Shown: positions 43,201 through 49,573 of the stretch, in pieces
Numbering within the stretch: the stretch's first letter is position 1
How the letters are laid out: each line of letters opens with the position of its first letter
DNA from: a virus
DNA length: 61,075 nucleotides
IMG/VR virus record: IMGVR_UViG_3300010354_000093
Span: 1 to 61,075 of that record
Reading direction: 5' to 3' (one strand)
Notes under the pieces: model-generated
What the model was told of the DNA's origin: nothing
Seen by the model: the letters and a program-made list of their open reading frames with translations, nothing else
Databases searched by the model: none
Program-made: the position numbers and the translations under genes

Positions 43201-45610
43201 GAACAAATTTTGTTCCGTACGGAGACACATTTCCTAAATCTCGAATATTGCTGGATCCTGGAAAAATTCCTTCAAAATTTTGAATATTATCTACAATCGA
43301 TCCAACATGGTCTATGACTTCTCCTAGGGTAAAGTCATTCATTGTTCCATTCAAAGGATTATTTTGTAAATTTATAGGAATTTCATAATGTCCGTTATTA
43401 TTAATTTCTTGCTTGGCAAATGCTCTGATAGTTAATATATCTGAGTCTTTAATATCCGATGTTAAAACAATTTTTTTATAATCTGGTGCATCAACAATAG
43501 ACCATTGACTAGGATCTAAACGAATTTTGTTTACATAAATTTTTACTACAAGATCATCGAGATTATTAACATCATCAAATATATCTAATTTGAAATTATT
43601 AACAAGACCAGAATCTTTATAAATTCTAACTGCGGCTTGGGTAGTTGTTAGTACCGATTTTTCCCAACCATTTAAATATACTTTCTCGCCTGTTAACGGT
43701 TTTGATTTAATCAAAAATCCTACATCACATTTTTTTTCAAATACAGATGCTAATTTTTTATACTGAAACGAATCTGTTAAAATATTAAAATTAAAAACAA
43801 TATCACCAACATTATTAATATTTTTATAAGAAAGTGCAAAACCAAGATTCGTATCAACAGTTCCAGTTCCTGTTTTATAAGAAAAAAGTTTAGTACCCTG
43901 AAAAGTTGTTCCTTCATATATGGACTCATTTGCAAAACTATTATAGTCTGCATCTACTAAATCAAATAGCGGAGGCTGATTTACAGAAATCTTTTGCTGG
44001 CTTTCTACCCATGTTGTACCGTTAAACCAAAATGTGACTCCGCCGTTGGCATTGCCATACTTGATAATAACAGTATCGTCAATTTCAGGTTCGTCTTCTA
44101 ATACAAGGTGTATTTGTCTGCTGCCGTCATTCAGATGAAGTACATCTAAAAAATCAACTCTAAAAATTTTATTTTTAACTAATACATCTGTATCGGCAGT
44201 AAACAAAATTCGCTGACCTTGAGACAAACTTACACCATCGATGTTATATCCAAAACTTCCTTCTATTGTTGAAAACACATCTTTAGTAAAGGTATCAATT
44301 AAATCAACATCAGGAATTGCACGAGTTCCAAAATTATACAATCTTAACCCTGCTTCAAATTCAATAATCGGTCTGACTGCCCTTTGATTTTGATTTAAAC
44401 TAGGAATTTTTCCGTTTATTTCGGCACTGGCATTGATAACATCTTTATGAACCCATCGATTATACCTACTCCAGGGATTCCTGTCTCGACTGGATCTATT
44501 TACAACATGATAATCAACTGAACTAGCCAACGATGTAGCATCGCTAAATGGCATTTCGTCAAATGGGGTTGTATCAAAAAGTACTGCTTCAGATGTTGTA
44601 TAAGCACTAATAAGCTCTAAATCATTTTTATTAATTAAAATAATCTCGCTTCCTACACCTTCGACATAAAACTGGCCGGTTGCATATTTTTCTGGTTCTA
44701 CTTTTCCAGTAAATGATACCAACATTCCGTTACTTAATTTTGTTCCTGATGGTAAAGTATATGTTTGTTTTCCGATAATTTCGTCATCAACATTGATATA
44801 AGTGTTATCTTCGATTGATAAAATATGTATTACTCCCCCAACATCAACGTTTGCTTCACTAACATAATATAATACATCAGGAGAATTGTAAGGAATAGTA
44901 ATAGTTAATGTACCATTTTCAATTGCAAATTGATCAAAGTCTATTGTCTGGTAACGGTCTTGAGCTCCAGCAGTTCTCAATGTTTTAATACTGAATGGTT
45001 GCCCAGGACAATTAATTTCAAAATTATAAGTTTGTCCTCTTAATAACGTTATTGTTGGGTTTCGCTCTAGGCCATTAGGAGTGAACAAATAGGTATAAGT
45101 GTTTAACTGATTTTCTAATGTTACATTATACGTACTATTAATTTCTAACTGCTGCCCAGCAATTTTAACTACATCAGGACCATTGGGTAGCCAATAATAA
45201 TTTTGAAAGTTTACAAATTTATCCCAGTCAATATGAGGATTCCACGAATAAAATTCTTCATTGTTAACTCGACTATGGTTTGAAATGTTTGCGCCAAATA
45301 CATTTAATTGATTAATATAATCTTGGTAGTCTTTAAAAAAGGTAGTATTATCTAGTTTATCTTTAATTGTAAAACCAGGCTCAAGCTGATAATTCTGCCT
45401 ATCGTTACTTACAGCAGAAATAAAAATGTCGTCACCAACAGTAGCTTTACTATTTTGTCTTCCAACAAAACCATTTACTTTTTTAACAGTTCCTGGTGTA
45501 ACTAGTTGATCAATTGTTGCTTGTAAAAACTTTTTATTTGGGTCTGATCTAAAGATTTTTGGAAGAAAATTGTAACTAGTAGTTGATTTAGAATTAACGT
45601 TATCAGCCAT
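31256..45610 (-). CDS. giant structural protein (4784 residues), baseplate/fibre type
   Basis: One uninterrupted reading frame of 14.4 kb, about 0.5 MDa, nearly a quarter of the window. It starts in an 8-base overlap with gp6, the place of the wedge genes 7-10 in T4, so it is likely a baseplate-proximal or long fibre component. The N-terminus (YNFLPKIFRSDPNKKFLQ) has a distinct alpha/beta domain. Recognisable later elements: repeated CBM5/12-like segments (Trp, GD/GKxV, YxA patterns near residues 1440, 1740, 2235 and 4640), FG-GAP-like beta-propeller repeats (about 2140-2660; FGDSVVVS, LVVSAP, LVGAP), GxGY-type strand repeats (about 3060 and 3430) and C-terminal Ig-like strands. No catalytic motif noticed. 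Confidence 0.85.
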   Translation of the reverse strand: MADNVNSKSTTSYNFLPKIFRSDPNKKFLQATIDQLVTPGTVKKVNGFVGRQNSKATVGDDIFISAVSNDRQNYQLEPGFTIKDKLDNTTFFKDYQDYINQLNVFGANISNHSRVNNEEFYSWNPHIDWDKFVNFQNYYWLPNGPDVVKIAGQQLEINSTYNVTLENQLNTYTYLFTPNGLERNPTITLLRGQTYNFEINCPGQPFSIKTLRTAGAQDRYQTIDFDQFAIENGTLTITIPYNSPDVLYYVSEANVDVGGVIHILSIEDNTYINVDDEIIGKQTYTLPSGTKLSNGMLVSFTGKVEPEKYATGQFYVEGVGSEIILINKNDLELISAYTTSEAVLFDTTPFDEMPFSDATSLASSVDYHVVNRSSRDRNPWSRYNRWVHKDVINASAEINGKIPSLNQNQRAVRPIIEFEAGLRLYNFGTRAIPDVDLIDTFTKDVFSTIEGSFGYNIDGVSLSQGQRILFTADTDVLVKNKIFRVDFLDVLHLNDGSRQIHLVLEDEPEIDDTVIIKYGNANGGVTFWFNGTTWVESQQKISVNQPPLFDLVDADYNSFANESIYEGTTFQGTKLFSYKTGTGTVDTNLGFALSYKNINNVGDIVFNFNILTDSFQYKKLASVFEKKCDVGFLIKSKPLTGEKVYLNGWEKSVLTTTQAAVRIYKDSGLVNNFKLDIFDDVNNLDDLVVKIYVNKIRLDPSQWSIVDAPDYKKIVLTSDIKDSDILTIRAFAKQEINNNGHYEIPINLQNNPLNGTMNDFTLGEVIDHVGSIVDNIQNFEGIFPGSSNIRDLGNVSPYGTKFVQHAGPLSLSLYHITSQSSNIIRGIEKSRDDYGIFKRNFINVIEVLDYPNLTDYVGHVNAILNHINKDKAKTGPYYFSDMVGYTASVVNTYPVIDYRIKTYPVSTSFDLESLSNKAVYVYLNGNHLIYGKDYTFDSEQRFIVIKAEMANDDEISIYEYDSTDGCFIPSTPTKLGIWPAYEPKIYLDTSLVTPRLMIQGHDGSQVLAYGDYRDELILELEKRIFNNIKIKYNPELFDVTEIEPAYNQNSSIGLDEFNKIFAPQFFKWTSFVNRDFSKPLSFDEDNSFTWNYGDYVSLDGRNVPGYWRGIYRWMLGTDRPHLCPWEMLGFTLQPEWWETVYGPAPYTSDNLVLWEDLAAGLVRDPNAPSLVLEQYVRPYLLDHIPVDQYGQLRSPYTTEIVEGTISRATVGDFVFGDVSPVEAAWRRSSHYPFSFIITAILINPAMSFGTLLDRSRIKRNIAGQLIYTETELRITPSDLVLPSIYSSPKRVYTSGLINYVVDYILSDYLRSYDQYTYDLKNISAQISLRLGGFTSKEKFNFILDSKNPLSSGGVFIPQEDYNIILNTSSPIKKIVYSGIIITKLPTGYEVKGYSKTQPYFYYYPYTQSGPTINVGGISEGYTFWTAGSTYVAGKVVNYQNRFYRVKVNHTAEGEFNSDFYQALGSLPVVGGKEATTRIRWDRTESIIVPYGTKFDTIQDTYDFIVGYGEWLKDQGFIFDDFNNNLRTITNWQTSAKEFLFWTTQNWNSGQDKWKDWSDDQDIEYQEIVKYNGDYYQAKYKVFASSIFNEEDFVKLDGLSTVGSSVISLSPSATSLTFSTPYCVVEDIRSQFNGYEIYKVDGSPIVDSFLSTYREDNAVTYSPSSEDGIYGAVFYLVQKEQIVLLNNQTMFGDTIYNLESGYRQERIKVSGYVSSEWNGGFNVPGFIYDEATINDWTPWTDYNLGDIAKYKEFYYSAASSLKGTLDFNPTSWIKLSEKPTPQLLPNWTYKAEQFTDFYSLDSDNFDSGQQKVAQHLIGYQKRQYLSNIIQDDVSEFKFYQGMIADKGSVNSLDKLFDVFGASGKENLDFYEEWAVRVGQYGANAAFENIEFLLDESLFKNNPQGFELVKTVDRNLNDFIVRQIESDIYLKPLGYNSNPWPLKTSQKNYLRSAGFVRQDEVKTVLTSLDKILLENIDEYNNGSYVWVGFEGISWNVYRYTPTDIKIVNATYSNSVLTLETDSVVTLEPDSYIGIETVGFKGFYKISSVSVEKIIINTTIAGWTPFQAGTTVPVFALKPQLSESIDLVDSVLSNNRVNGELLWTKDKGDGKWGTWKYNPVFAGDTIPPNPLEDDALFGRLVVMNLDGNVAFVSDTSGQPSIYSKPVPGVPWTKVQIFLRPVVANDILGVNPNQDSWFAESAAFSPDGYWLAVGHPRAGLAATKFKGTYNPASSYVVGDLVTDGTKIYEAIVSFSGSHPPATSPTYWSENNLIETVNGATNTGPLQQGAVSVYFKNSIGLYSHLTTFVSPVQSINELFGYKVAFGDNTLFVSTADNSSKVYKLIYDSRVQTSALYNPVGSTGATIKVSTTDGVKEGMTVVGTGFTQGQQVITVVNSTTLVLSAPPDGDPFGRLNFVLTSWAYDNLTGFTAGAIGNQFGDSVVVSKDSSTLVVSAPAITSGGNGSVYVYKQNNSGVYTLAQTISGTDTRFGQSIAITDSATYIAISSTVYDGDKVDQGKVVVYERNQAGNYILDNSLGQTITSLNSEQGEMFGSKIFFMNNDKTLVIYSASADSRVGWDINDGTTFDDSLTTFYLEKNVDSGRIDIFDRYNKKWIFGESLATDTDILEGYGTSITVGGNYVLVGAPYAVVNGKTSGKLYSYIKKQGHYSWTLNHYEIDKVDLSKIKSVFLYNKRTNKFITYLDVIDSSQGKIPGISDQEIRYKTYFDPAIYATPISETPNSSVKIDDGLAWGSSQVGTLWWDLRTTKFIDSNDNETVYRNSTWNTLFPGSTVDIYEWVESKYKPADWNAKADTEEGLASGISGQTLYGNNTYSYSKRWDSVAKSYKYTYYYWVKNKKTTPNVVGRYISAQDVSSLIGNPRGQAYKYLALTSSNSFSLVNVGNLLADRDVVLSVEYWVSDPPNKNIHSQWRLVSTNSDTVIPKIIEQKWIDSLCGKDEQGRVVPDPALPPKLLYGIENRPRQGMFINRLEALKQYIEYVNRVLITTQVVGQRDFSLLESYEKEPSVNTGLYDVVLDTDLELRFANVGSFVLPTLVPIIENGSIVGASVVDAGRGYVIAPVIDVVGSGFGASIKALINAKGQITGIKIISPGYGYDTNTVFSVRSYAALVHTDTSATGTWSIYSYDSVNKVWSRIRSQSFDTRKYWDYVDWYATGYSDYTAINFAVDTFSDLNSIYPAIGQTVKVRTSSSGTWFLLEKYSDVESIDWTQIYKVVGQENGTIQLSSSLYLFQNTDYGFDGALYDNATFDNSATTELRNILTALKNNILIDTLEYAYLGSFFNTVRYVLNEQTYVDWIFKTSFVKANHNVGELHQPVNYKNDNLSDFESYVSEVKPYRTKIREYISTYNKVDPAQLLVTDFDLQPAYQNGKVSVVNASVQNNQITSTSTVIDNYPWKNWLDNASYKVVSIQIVDNGALYYSPPVVRFISSSGSGATARAFIANGKVNRIVLLDSGSGYLSAPQVVLEGGVEQGGTQATAVAIIGGGVTRSQTIRMKFDRITQSYFITQLEETETFSGTGSRLQFPLKWGPDVRVNKSTVTVNGVEELRDNYKLVIIKSVSKGYTSYSGSIIFEKAPARNATIIVTYTKDWSLLNAADRVQFYYNPTSGQIGKDLSQLMSGIDYGGVVLDGLDFDVGQGWDNVPYFTERWDSADPTFDDFIVTTGSGDHEWTLNYVPPAGTEINVYHIKLEINDLQSDGINLEYPYNTNMVSPKVRIKRYVNSGGVVANYVSAGSFGTTLKVSNTTGIVPGMLVVGTEFTTQTVVTVSNSTTLILSAAPSLPPANGTALKFTLNKPGVDILTVASTTGLAIGDIVTTTVNGVLGLNTSVTQIISSTQVRLNQILYGSIDPASSLTFTRNLVKNVDFALTGFDIAVLTVPAPDQSWVEVYSLLEPVRLDDPDYNTPGQTNTNAIMETIVSTGISSDPTIPAYDIAIPLTYTINDGDQIIIRKNTSDGSIKPEESDYDTALSGGNFAYSTATGLLPEDIIVDGDGFVTPTTSPAPEEVVPGQLFDTVSIKVFDKPYSASATMRVDNFVANGVTEEFILSQRPNTKQAIIVKVISNSVHSVKTSEVDYTFDYENNLITFVTAPAAKSIVSVYSFGFNGGNILDIDYFIGNGTTEEFITKAPWLDQMSYLIYLNGEPCNGQIFKTDETYDSPNRVGIRFGAAPLSGSIITYSIVAGNQQTFAVTKTEKVATNGSLTYNLSNIIGDSLPIESNILVRANQTFLTGPTNQYFTIKANKYNYSLDPVTLPPYSIDITDLKIYADGTLLTLGNDYIIDLSVINIKITPSIAAQYKGKKLIVNVLQNAEYVYTPPQGATPAQITFAQAYSNLDTVEIISSYKHDILDIERTVLTVDASVSVTPDTTEYYSYVGVTGGYITLRNPVIDENYVWVIQAGKLLVPSVDYVVKEDKITVKLTDYVPLNQEVNVITFGSNVLSPGIAYMQFKDMLNRDHFKRLSLYKQTKLTAPLKYNDVSIEVEDASNFDAPNPSANKPGIVEIRGERIEYFQKNGNVLSQLRRGTLGTGTPNVHPVNSFVQDIGPSETIPYVNEQIIQKLISDGTNTVNLNFVPGNFDTSYTYQGSSMTAEDAITLAKDSIEVFVGGYNVGANWTSGVAYSIGNIVTVGSYTYRCVTNHTSTDNFINDSANWEFFIGNLRLRKSDYTVYNVNQAPDSPEGDIDFDAEFTVDGNTNVLTLKTPLDYGINITVVRKKGIIWDSTVNLLYDNNSVATFLKAVPGIWYQESNKYQSAESVSTFDSSAGSFDSNDITFDQG

Positions 45611-48600
45611 TAGATGCTCCGTATGTTGCGCTTGTTATAGTTTGTTGAGATTCGACAGTGGATTCGATTAGTGTTCCAGATACCGATTTAATGTTACTTG
45701 TAGTTATTCCCGCAATGATTTCAATGTCATCAACAGTTGCACCGTTAACAAACAACTCATCGCTCTCAGATTTTATTTCAAACAAACTTCCAAAATTTAA
45801 ACCTGCTTGCTTAGGAACAATGACAAAATTTACAATGTCAGGACTTAATTGTCCAAGTACATAAGTTGATAGCTCCGTAAAGTAAAATGTTTCTCCAAAA
45901 TCCCAATTTTCTAAAGCAAAAAATTGATTCATTGCAACTAAAATTCTAGACTTGATATCATTATCACTTAATGACTGATCGCGATTTTTTACAACTTTAA
46001 AAGTTGCTTGTAATGCCGGGCTAGACGAGGATCCAAACAAAATTTTATATCTTATTGGATGGTATATAATTTCGTCAGACATAGTTTTAATCGGATTAAG
46101 AGTTGTACTAACTAAATCATATAATTCATTAGAGCTTGGTGGCAACGGTTTAGTAATATTTGCTCCGTTTAGCCATTTTCTAAAATTAGTATCGTAACTT
46201 TTAGTCAAGACATAAACATCAATAATATTACTTGCACCCGGGTCAATTCTAGACTCATAGTCTGCACTATGAATATACTGGAATTTAAGACTGTCTCTTC
46301 CAATAAACACTTTGTAATCAAGACTCACATCAAGTTTCCCTGATGTTTTGTTAAGTTGTTTAACAATTTTAGTATCTACAAAATAAAAATATTGTTTATC
46401 GTTATACAAAGAGTAAGAAATTAAGGAAGCCTCTGAAGGTAAAATAATAACCTTTTCATCACTGTTTGTTACATATTTGTAATCTTCTTGGCCTACTGAG
46501 ATAAGATATTTTTGCTGAATGATATATTTTTTCTGTAGAACTATTTGATTAGTTTCAGTAAGTTCTGGAGGGTTGACAATGTTTGTAAAGAGATCTGGAT
46601 CGTCAACTGATCCGTTATCGTCTATATCGGCAAAAGATACAATAATTTTCTTATTGTCTATATACCCATCAAGTCCAACAAAATCAGACACAATGTCCCA
46701 TTCGAGATCTCGTGTAAACGGAATAGTTAAATCAGGAACTGTATTAATACTTAAAAAATTAATACTATCTTTTACCACTTTTCCAGAACGACTGTCATAT
46801 ATTTTCTTCGATGCATCATAATAGAAACGCAACTGAGAATCACTTTCTACTATGTAGCGTTTTAGTCGAGTTGTAACAGTATAAAATTCATTGTCTGTGG
46901 TAAACAATAGTAGCCAACTGGAGTCAAGTTGTTGGTTTGAAATATCGCCTTGATTTCCTAAACTGAAATTTGAAACTGTATTCAAATTTGCTTCAAAAAC
47001 AACCTGCCATACTTGGGTACTGGAATTATATCGTAGACCAAATGGTTTATTAGCAAAGATTAAATCTATCATTGTAGTAATAGCATTACTATCAATAACT
47101 GTTCGCCATCTAGGTAAAATATTTGAAATTACAGAATTTAACGGGATAGTTTTGTTTAACGCAATGGGGCCAAAACCACTGGATAATACCCCCTTGTTGG
47201 TTGCCGTTCCGTCATCATAAACAGAAACAACCTCAGCCCAAATGTACGATGTAGTTCCTGGACCATTGATCGAAGTTAGATTATTTGAATCATTTGTGTC
47301 AAAATAATATTGTGTGCCGCCAATGCTCGGAGCTAAAAATTTTACCAGCGCACCAACTGTTAAGTATCTTAAATCTGTAACAGTATAAGACCCAACTTTA
47401 TAAAATTGTAAAGTATCGCGAATTGCACCTGTTGAATAACCTTGTTCTGAAGTTGCTGGTGCCCAATAAACATTAAGACTAGATGCTAATTTTATAGGAT
47501 AATTTGCGTAATAAAAATTTCTTAAATTTTCTGATTTAAGAATATCAAAAATATTATTATAAATTATTCCTTCTATATCAGTTTTGTTAGCATAAGAAAA
47601 TCGAATTTGATCTGTGTAATCTTCTGTATACACAACACCGTCTGTGGCAAAAATATTAGTAGAACTATACTTTCCTGTTGGATCAACTAAATCAAAATAG
47701 CGACTGATTCCGCTACTTGAACGATTAAGTGCTTTAATTTTTGCTATTTCTGTACTTGCAGATAATGGACTTATATTATAGTCCTCGGCAGTTACCATCC
47801 TGTTTTGTGTGTAGTAGTACTGAGGAGCATTTGTTTTAATCGAATCGTTAGACTCTGTTGCCAATGCATTTGAAACTGACCCTGTTAATGATAAAATAAG
47901 AGTCAACGATTCAATTTGATTGCTAGCAGAATAATAAGGAATTGTTAGTGAAACGTTTCTAATATCTTTAGGATTGATTGTATAAGTTAATCCATTACTA
48001 ACTCGGTAGTAAGTTCTGAAGGTACCTAATGGTAAATTTCCAAAAACACCATCGCCGAATCCCAATGCAACTCGGTCGCCGGCCCGTGTAGTAACTGTAT
48101 AGATATTTCTAATATTTTTATTCAAACTATTGTAGATAATATTGTTACCTTCAAAGTTTGAGACCTGAGTCCATTCTTCAGATTCAATATTATTTTTATC
48201 TAATCTATAAAGCCAAACATCGGTGTTATTAATATTTACAGAATCAATATCTATACTGTCATTACTGCTTGGTTGAGTAATCGTAAACGTTCCTTGATTT
48301 AGTGTTCCTTGTGTAAAATTTAAGAAAAATCCAGAGTTTGCTGAACCTAAGCCACGGCCATCATCTCTGTAAATAAAAGCCAAACTATTGGCAACCTTAG
48401 GAGTTTCTTCGTATATAAAAGTTTTATTATTAAATGTAGTACTTGTAACTTCGAAACTCATCGAGTTTCCGTCAATAACTTTTGTAAATCCGTAAACAGG
48501 AACGTCTGCATTTGCACTCTGGAATCTATATTGTTCTGTTGGGATTCCATAAATTGTTGCTTTATCGATAGGGTTGCCAAATTGTTGTGTATTTGGAACT

Positions 48601-49088
48601 GCTGCATTTATTATTTTAATAAACTGATCATACCAATTAGGATTCGACGGATCGTTCCAGTTAATAATCTGTCCTGCTAAATTTCTACCGTTACTATCGA
48701 TAACAGTTTGTGTTGTCTGCACAGATTGAAATTTCAAAAGTCCTTTAGCAGCAGTGGTACGTTTAGAATTATATGAAATCATCCTTGCTAAACGTAAAAC
48801 ACTCTCTCGGCGTTCGGCTAATTCTAAGAAATTTTCTCGAGCATTTAAGTCAACACGGAAAGCTATGCTTTGACCCAAGAACGCAATAAGATCTATTAGG
48901 GCAAGGTATTCGCTAGACTCGATATAATCGTTAAAATCTTCAGGGTAATTTTGTCGGATATAACTAATCATGGTACGACGCAGATTTTCAAAGTCATAGC
49001 TTTTAAAGTCTGCGTTGCGGAACGATTGGTAGATTTTCTTCCAATCCTCTGCTACAAGTAATCGATTTTGTCTATCAGTTGCACTCAT
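45603..49088 (-). CDS. 6: baseplate wedge subunit gp6
   Basis: A 1161-residue homologue of T4 gp6 (660 residues), the wedge protein that forms the inner ring and iris of the baseplate. The N-terminal 140 residues (DFENLRRTMISYIRQNYPEDFNDYIESSEY, cut here, followed by LALIDLIAFLGQSIAFRVDLNARENFLELA) are the conserved gp6/baseplate-J-like signature. The middle is enlarged compared with T4 and the C-terminal part (FFALENWDFGETFYFTELSTYV) matches the gp6 core again. Expressed from the late promoter at 49107, downstream of gp25 as in T4. Confidence 0.9.
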   Translation of the reverse strand: MSATDRQNRLLVAEDWKKIYQSFRNADFKSYDFENLRRTMISYIRQNYPEDFNDYIESSEYLALIDLIAFLGQSIAFRVDLNARENFLELAERRESVLRLARMISYNSKRTTAAKGLLKFQSVQTTQTVIDSNGRNLAGQIINWNDPSNPNWYDQFIKIINAAVPNTQQFGNPIDKATIYGIPTEQYRFQSANADVPVYGFTKVIDGNSMSFEVTSTTFNNKTFIYEETPKVANSLAFIYRDDGRGLGSANSGFFLNFTQGTLNQGTFTITQPSSNDSIDIDSVNINNTDVWLYRLDKNNIESEEWTQVSNFEGNNIIYNSLNKNIRNIYTVTTRAGDRVALGFGDGVFGNLPLGTFRTYYRVSNGLTYTINPKDIRNVSLTIPYYSASNQIESLTLILSLTGSVSNALATESNDSIKTNAPQYYYTQNRMVTAEDYNISPLSASTEIAKIKALNRSSSGISRYFDLVDPTGKYSSTNIFATDGVVYTEDYTDQIRFSYANKTDIEGIIYNNIFDILKSENLRNFYYANYPIKLASSLNVYWAPATSEQGYSTGAIRDTLQFYKVGSYTVTDLRYLTVGALVKFLAPSIGGTQYYFDTNDSNNLTSINGPGTTSYIWAEVVSVYDDGTATNKGVLSSGFGPIALNKTIPLNSVISNILPRWRTVIDSNAITTMIDLIFANKPFGLRYNSSTQVWQVVFEANLNTVSNFSLGNQGDISNQQLDSSWLLLFTTDNEFYTVTTRLKRYIVESDSQLRFYYDASKKIYDSRSGKVVKDSINFLSINTVPDLTIPFTRDLEWDIVSDFVGLDGYIDNKKIIVSFADIDDNGSVDDPDLFTNIVNPPELTETNQIVLQKKYIIQQKYLISVGQEDYKYVTNSDEKVIILPSEASLISYSLYNDKQYFYFVDTKIVKQLNKTSGKLDVSLDYKVFIGRDSLKFQYIHSADYESRIDPGASNIIDVYVLTKSYDTNFRKWLNGANITKPLPPSSNELYDLVSTTLNPIKTMSDEIIYHPIRYKILFGSSSSPALQATFKVVKNRDQSLSDNDIKSRILVAMNQFFALENWDFGETFYFTELSTYVLGQLSPDIVNFVIVPKQAGLNFGSLFEIKSESDELFVNGATVDDIEIIAGITTSNIKSVSGTLIESTVESQQTITSATYGASNG

Positions 49089-49106
49089 GATATATCCTAA
49101 TATCTA

Positions 49107-49114
49107 TATTTATT
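49107..49114 (-). promoter_or_regulatory. late promoter AATAAATA (gp6)
   Basis: Minus-strand AATAAATATAGA, 18 bases before the ATG at 49088, in the 47-base gap between gp25 and gp6. Drives gp6, the giant protein and probably the first fibres. Confidence 0.75.
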
Positions 49115-49135
49115 GAATAAAATTATGTGCGTAGT

Positions 49136-49573
49136 TTATCGCAATAACAATCCGTTCTGTTGATCAAATCTTAATTCTAATGCTTGCTGAATGTTATAAG
49201 GGCGATATTCTAGTAAACATTGTATTTGTATTCCAGACTCGTATGCAGTGACAATCACTTCTTTGGCATTAATTCTTGGATCATAATTTATAATTTTATT
49301 CACATTTTCTGTAATAATAAATTTTATTTCTTCTGTCAAAGGCTCAAATAACAAATCCCAAATAACAGTCCCAAATCCTGGATTCATCAACCTCTCGCCT
49401 TGGCGAGTACTAAAATGATTAATCAAATCTTGTTTAATTAATGCAAAGTCAAAGAGACCAAAGTTTTCAGAATCAGGGCTAATTGTACTAAAACCCTTAT
49501 ACATTTTAGGAGTAAGGGTATCGTTAGATTGTTTGCCCTTTAATACTACTCTATCATAAAGTCTTGCGCTCAT
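49136..49573 (-). CDS. 25: baseplate wedge subunit gp25
   Basis: A 145-residue homologue of T4 gp25 (132 residues), which links wedge proteins to the sheath initiation ring. The conserved core NHFSTRQGERLMNPGFGT and VIWDLLFEPLTEE carries the EPR-like/gp25-lysozyme-superfamily fold without catalytic residues. Starts in an ATGA overlap with gp5. Confidence 0.94.
   Translation of the reverse strand: MSARLYDRVVLKGKQSNDTLTPKMYKGFSTISPDSENFGLFDFALIKQDLINHFSTRQGERLMNPGFGTVIWDLLFEPLTEEIKFIITENVNKIINYDPRINAKEVIVTAYESGIQIQCLLEYRPYNIQQALELRFDQQNGLLLR

Noticed and set aside
31256-45610. Artificial fusion of several genes by assembly error
   Set aside because: Frame is continuous throughout, beta-rich composition is uniform, and no ribosome-binding site plus start pair or frameshift was noticed; still, it could not be tested computationally.
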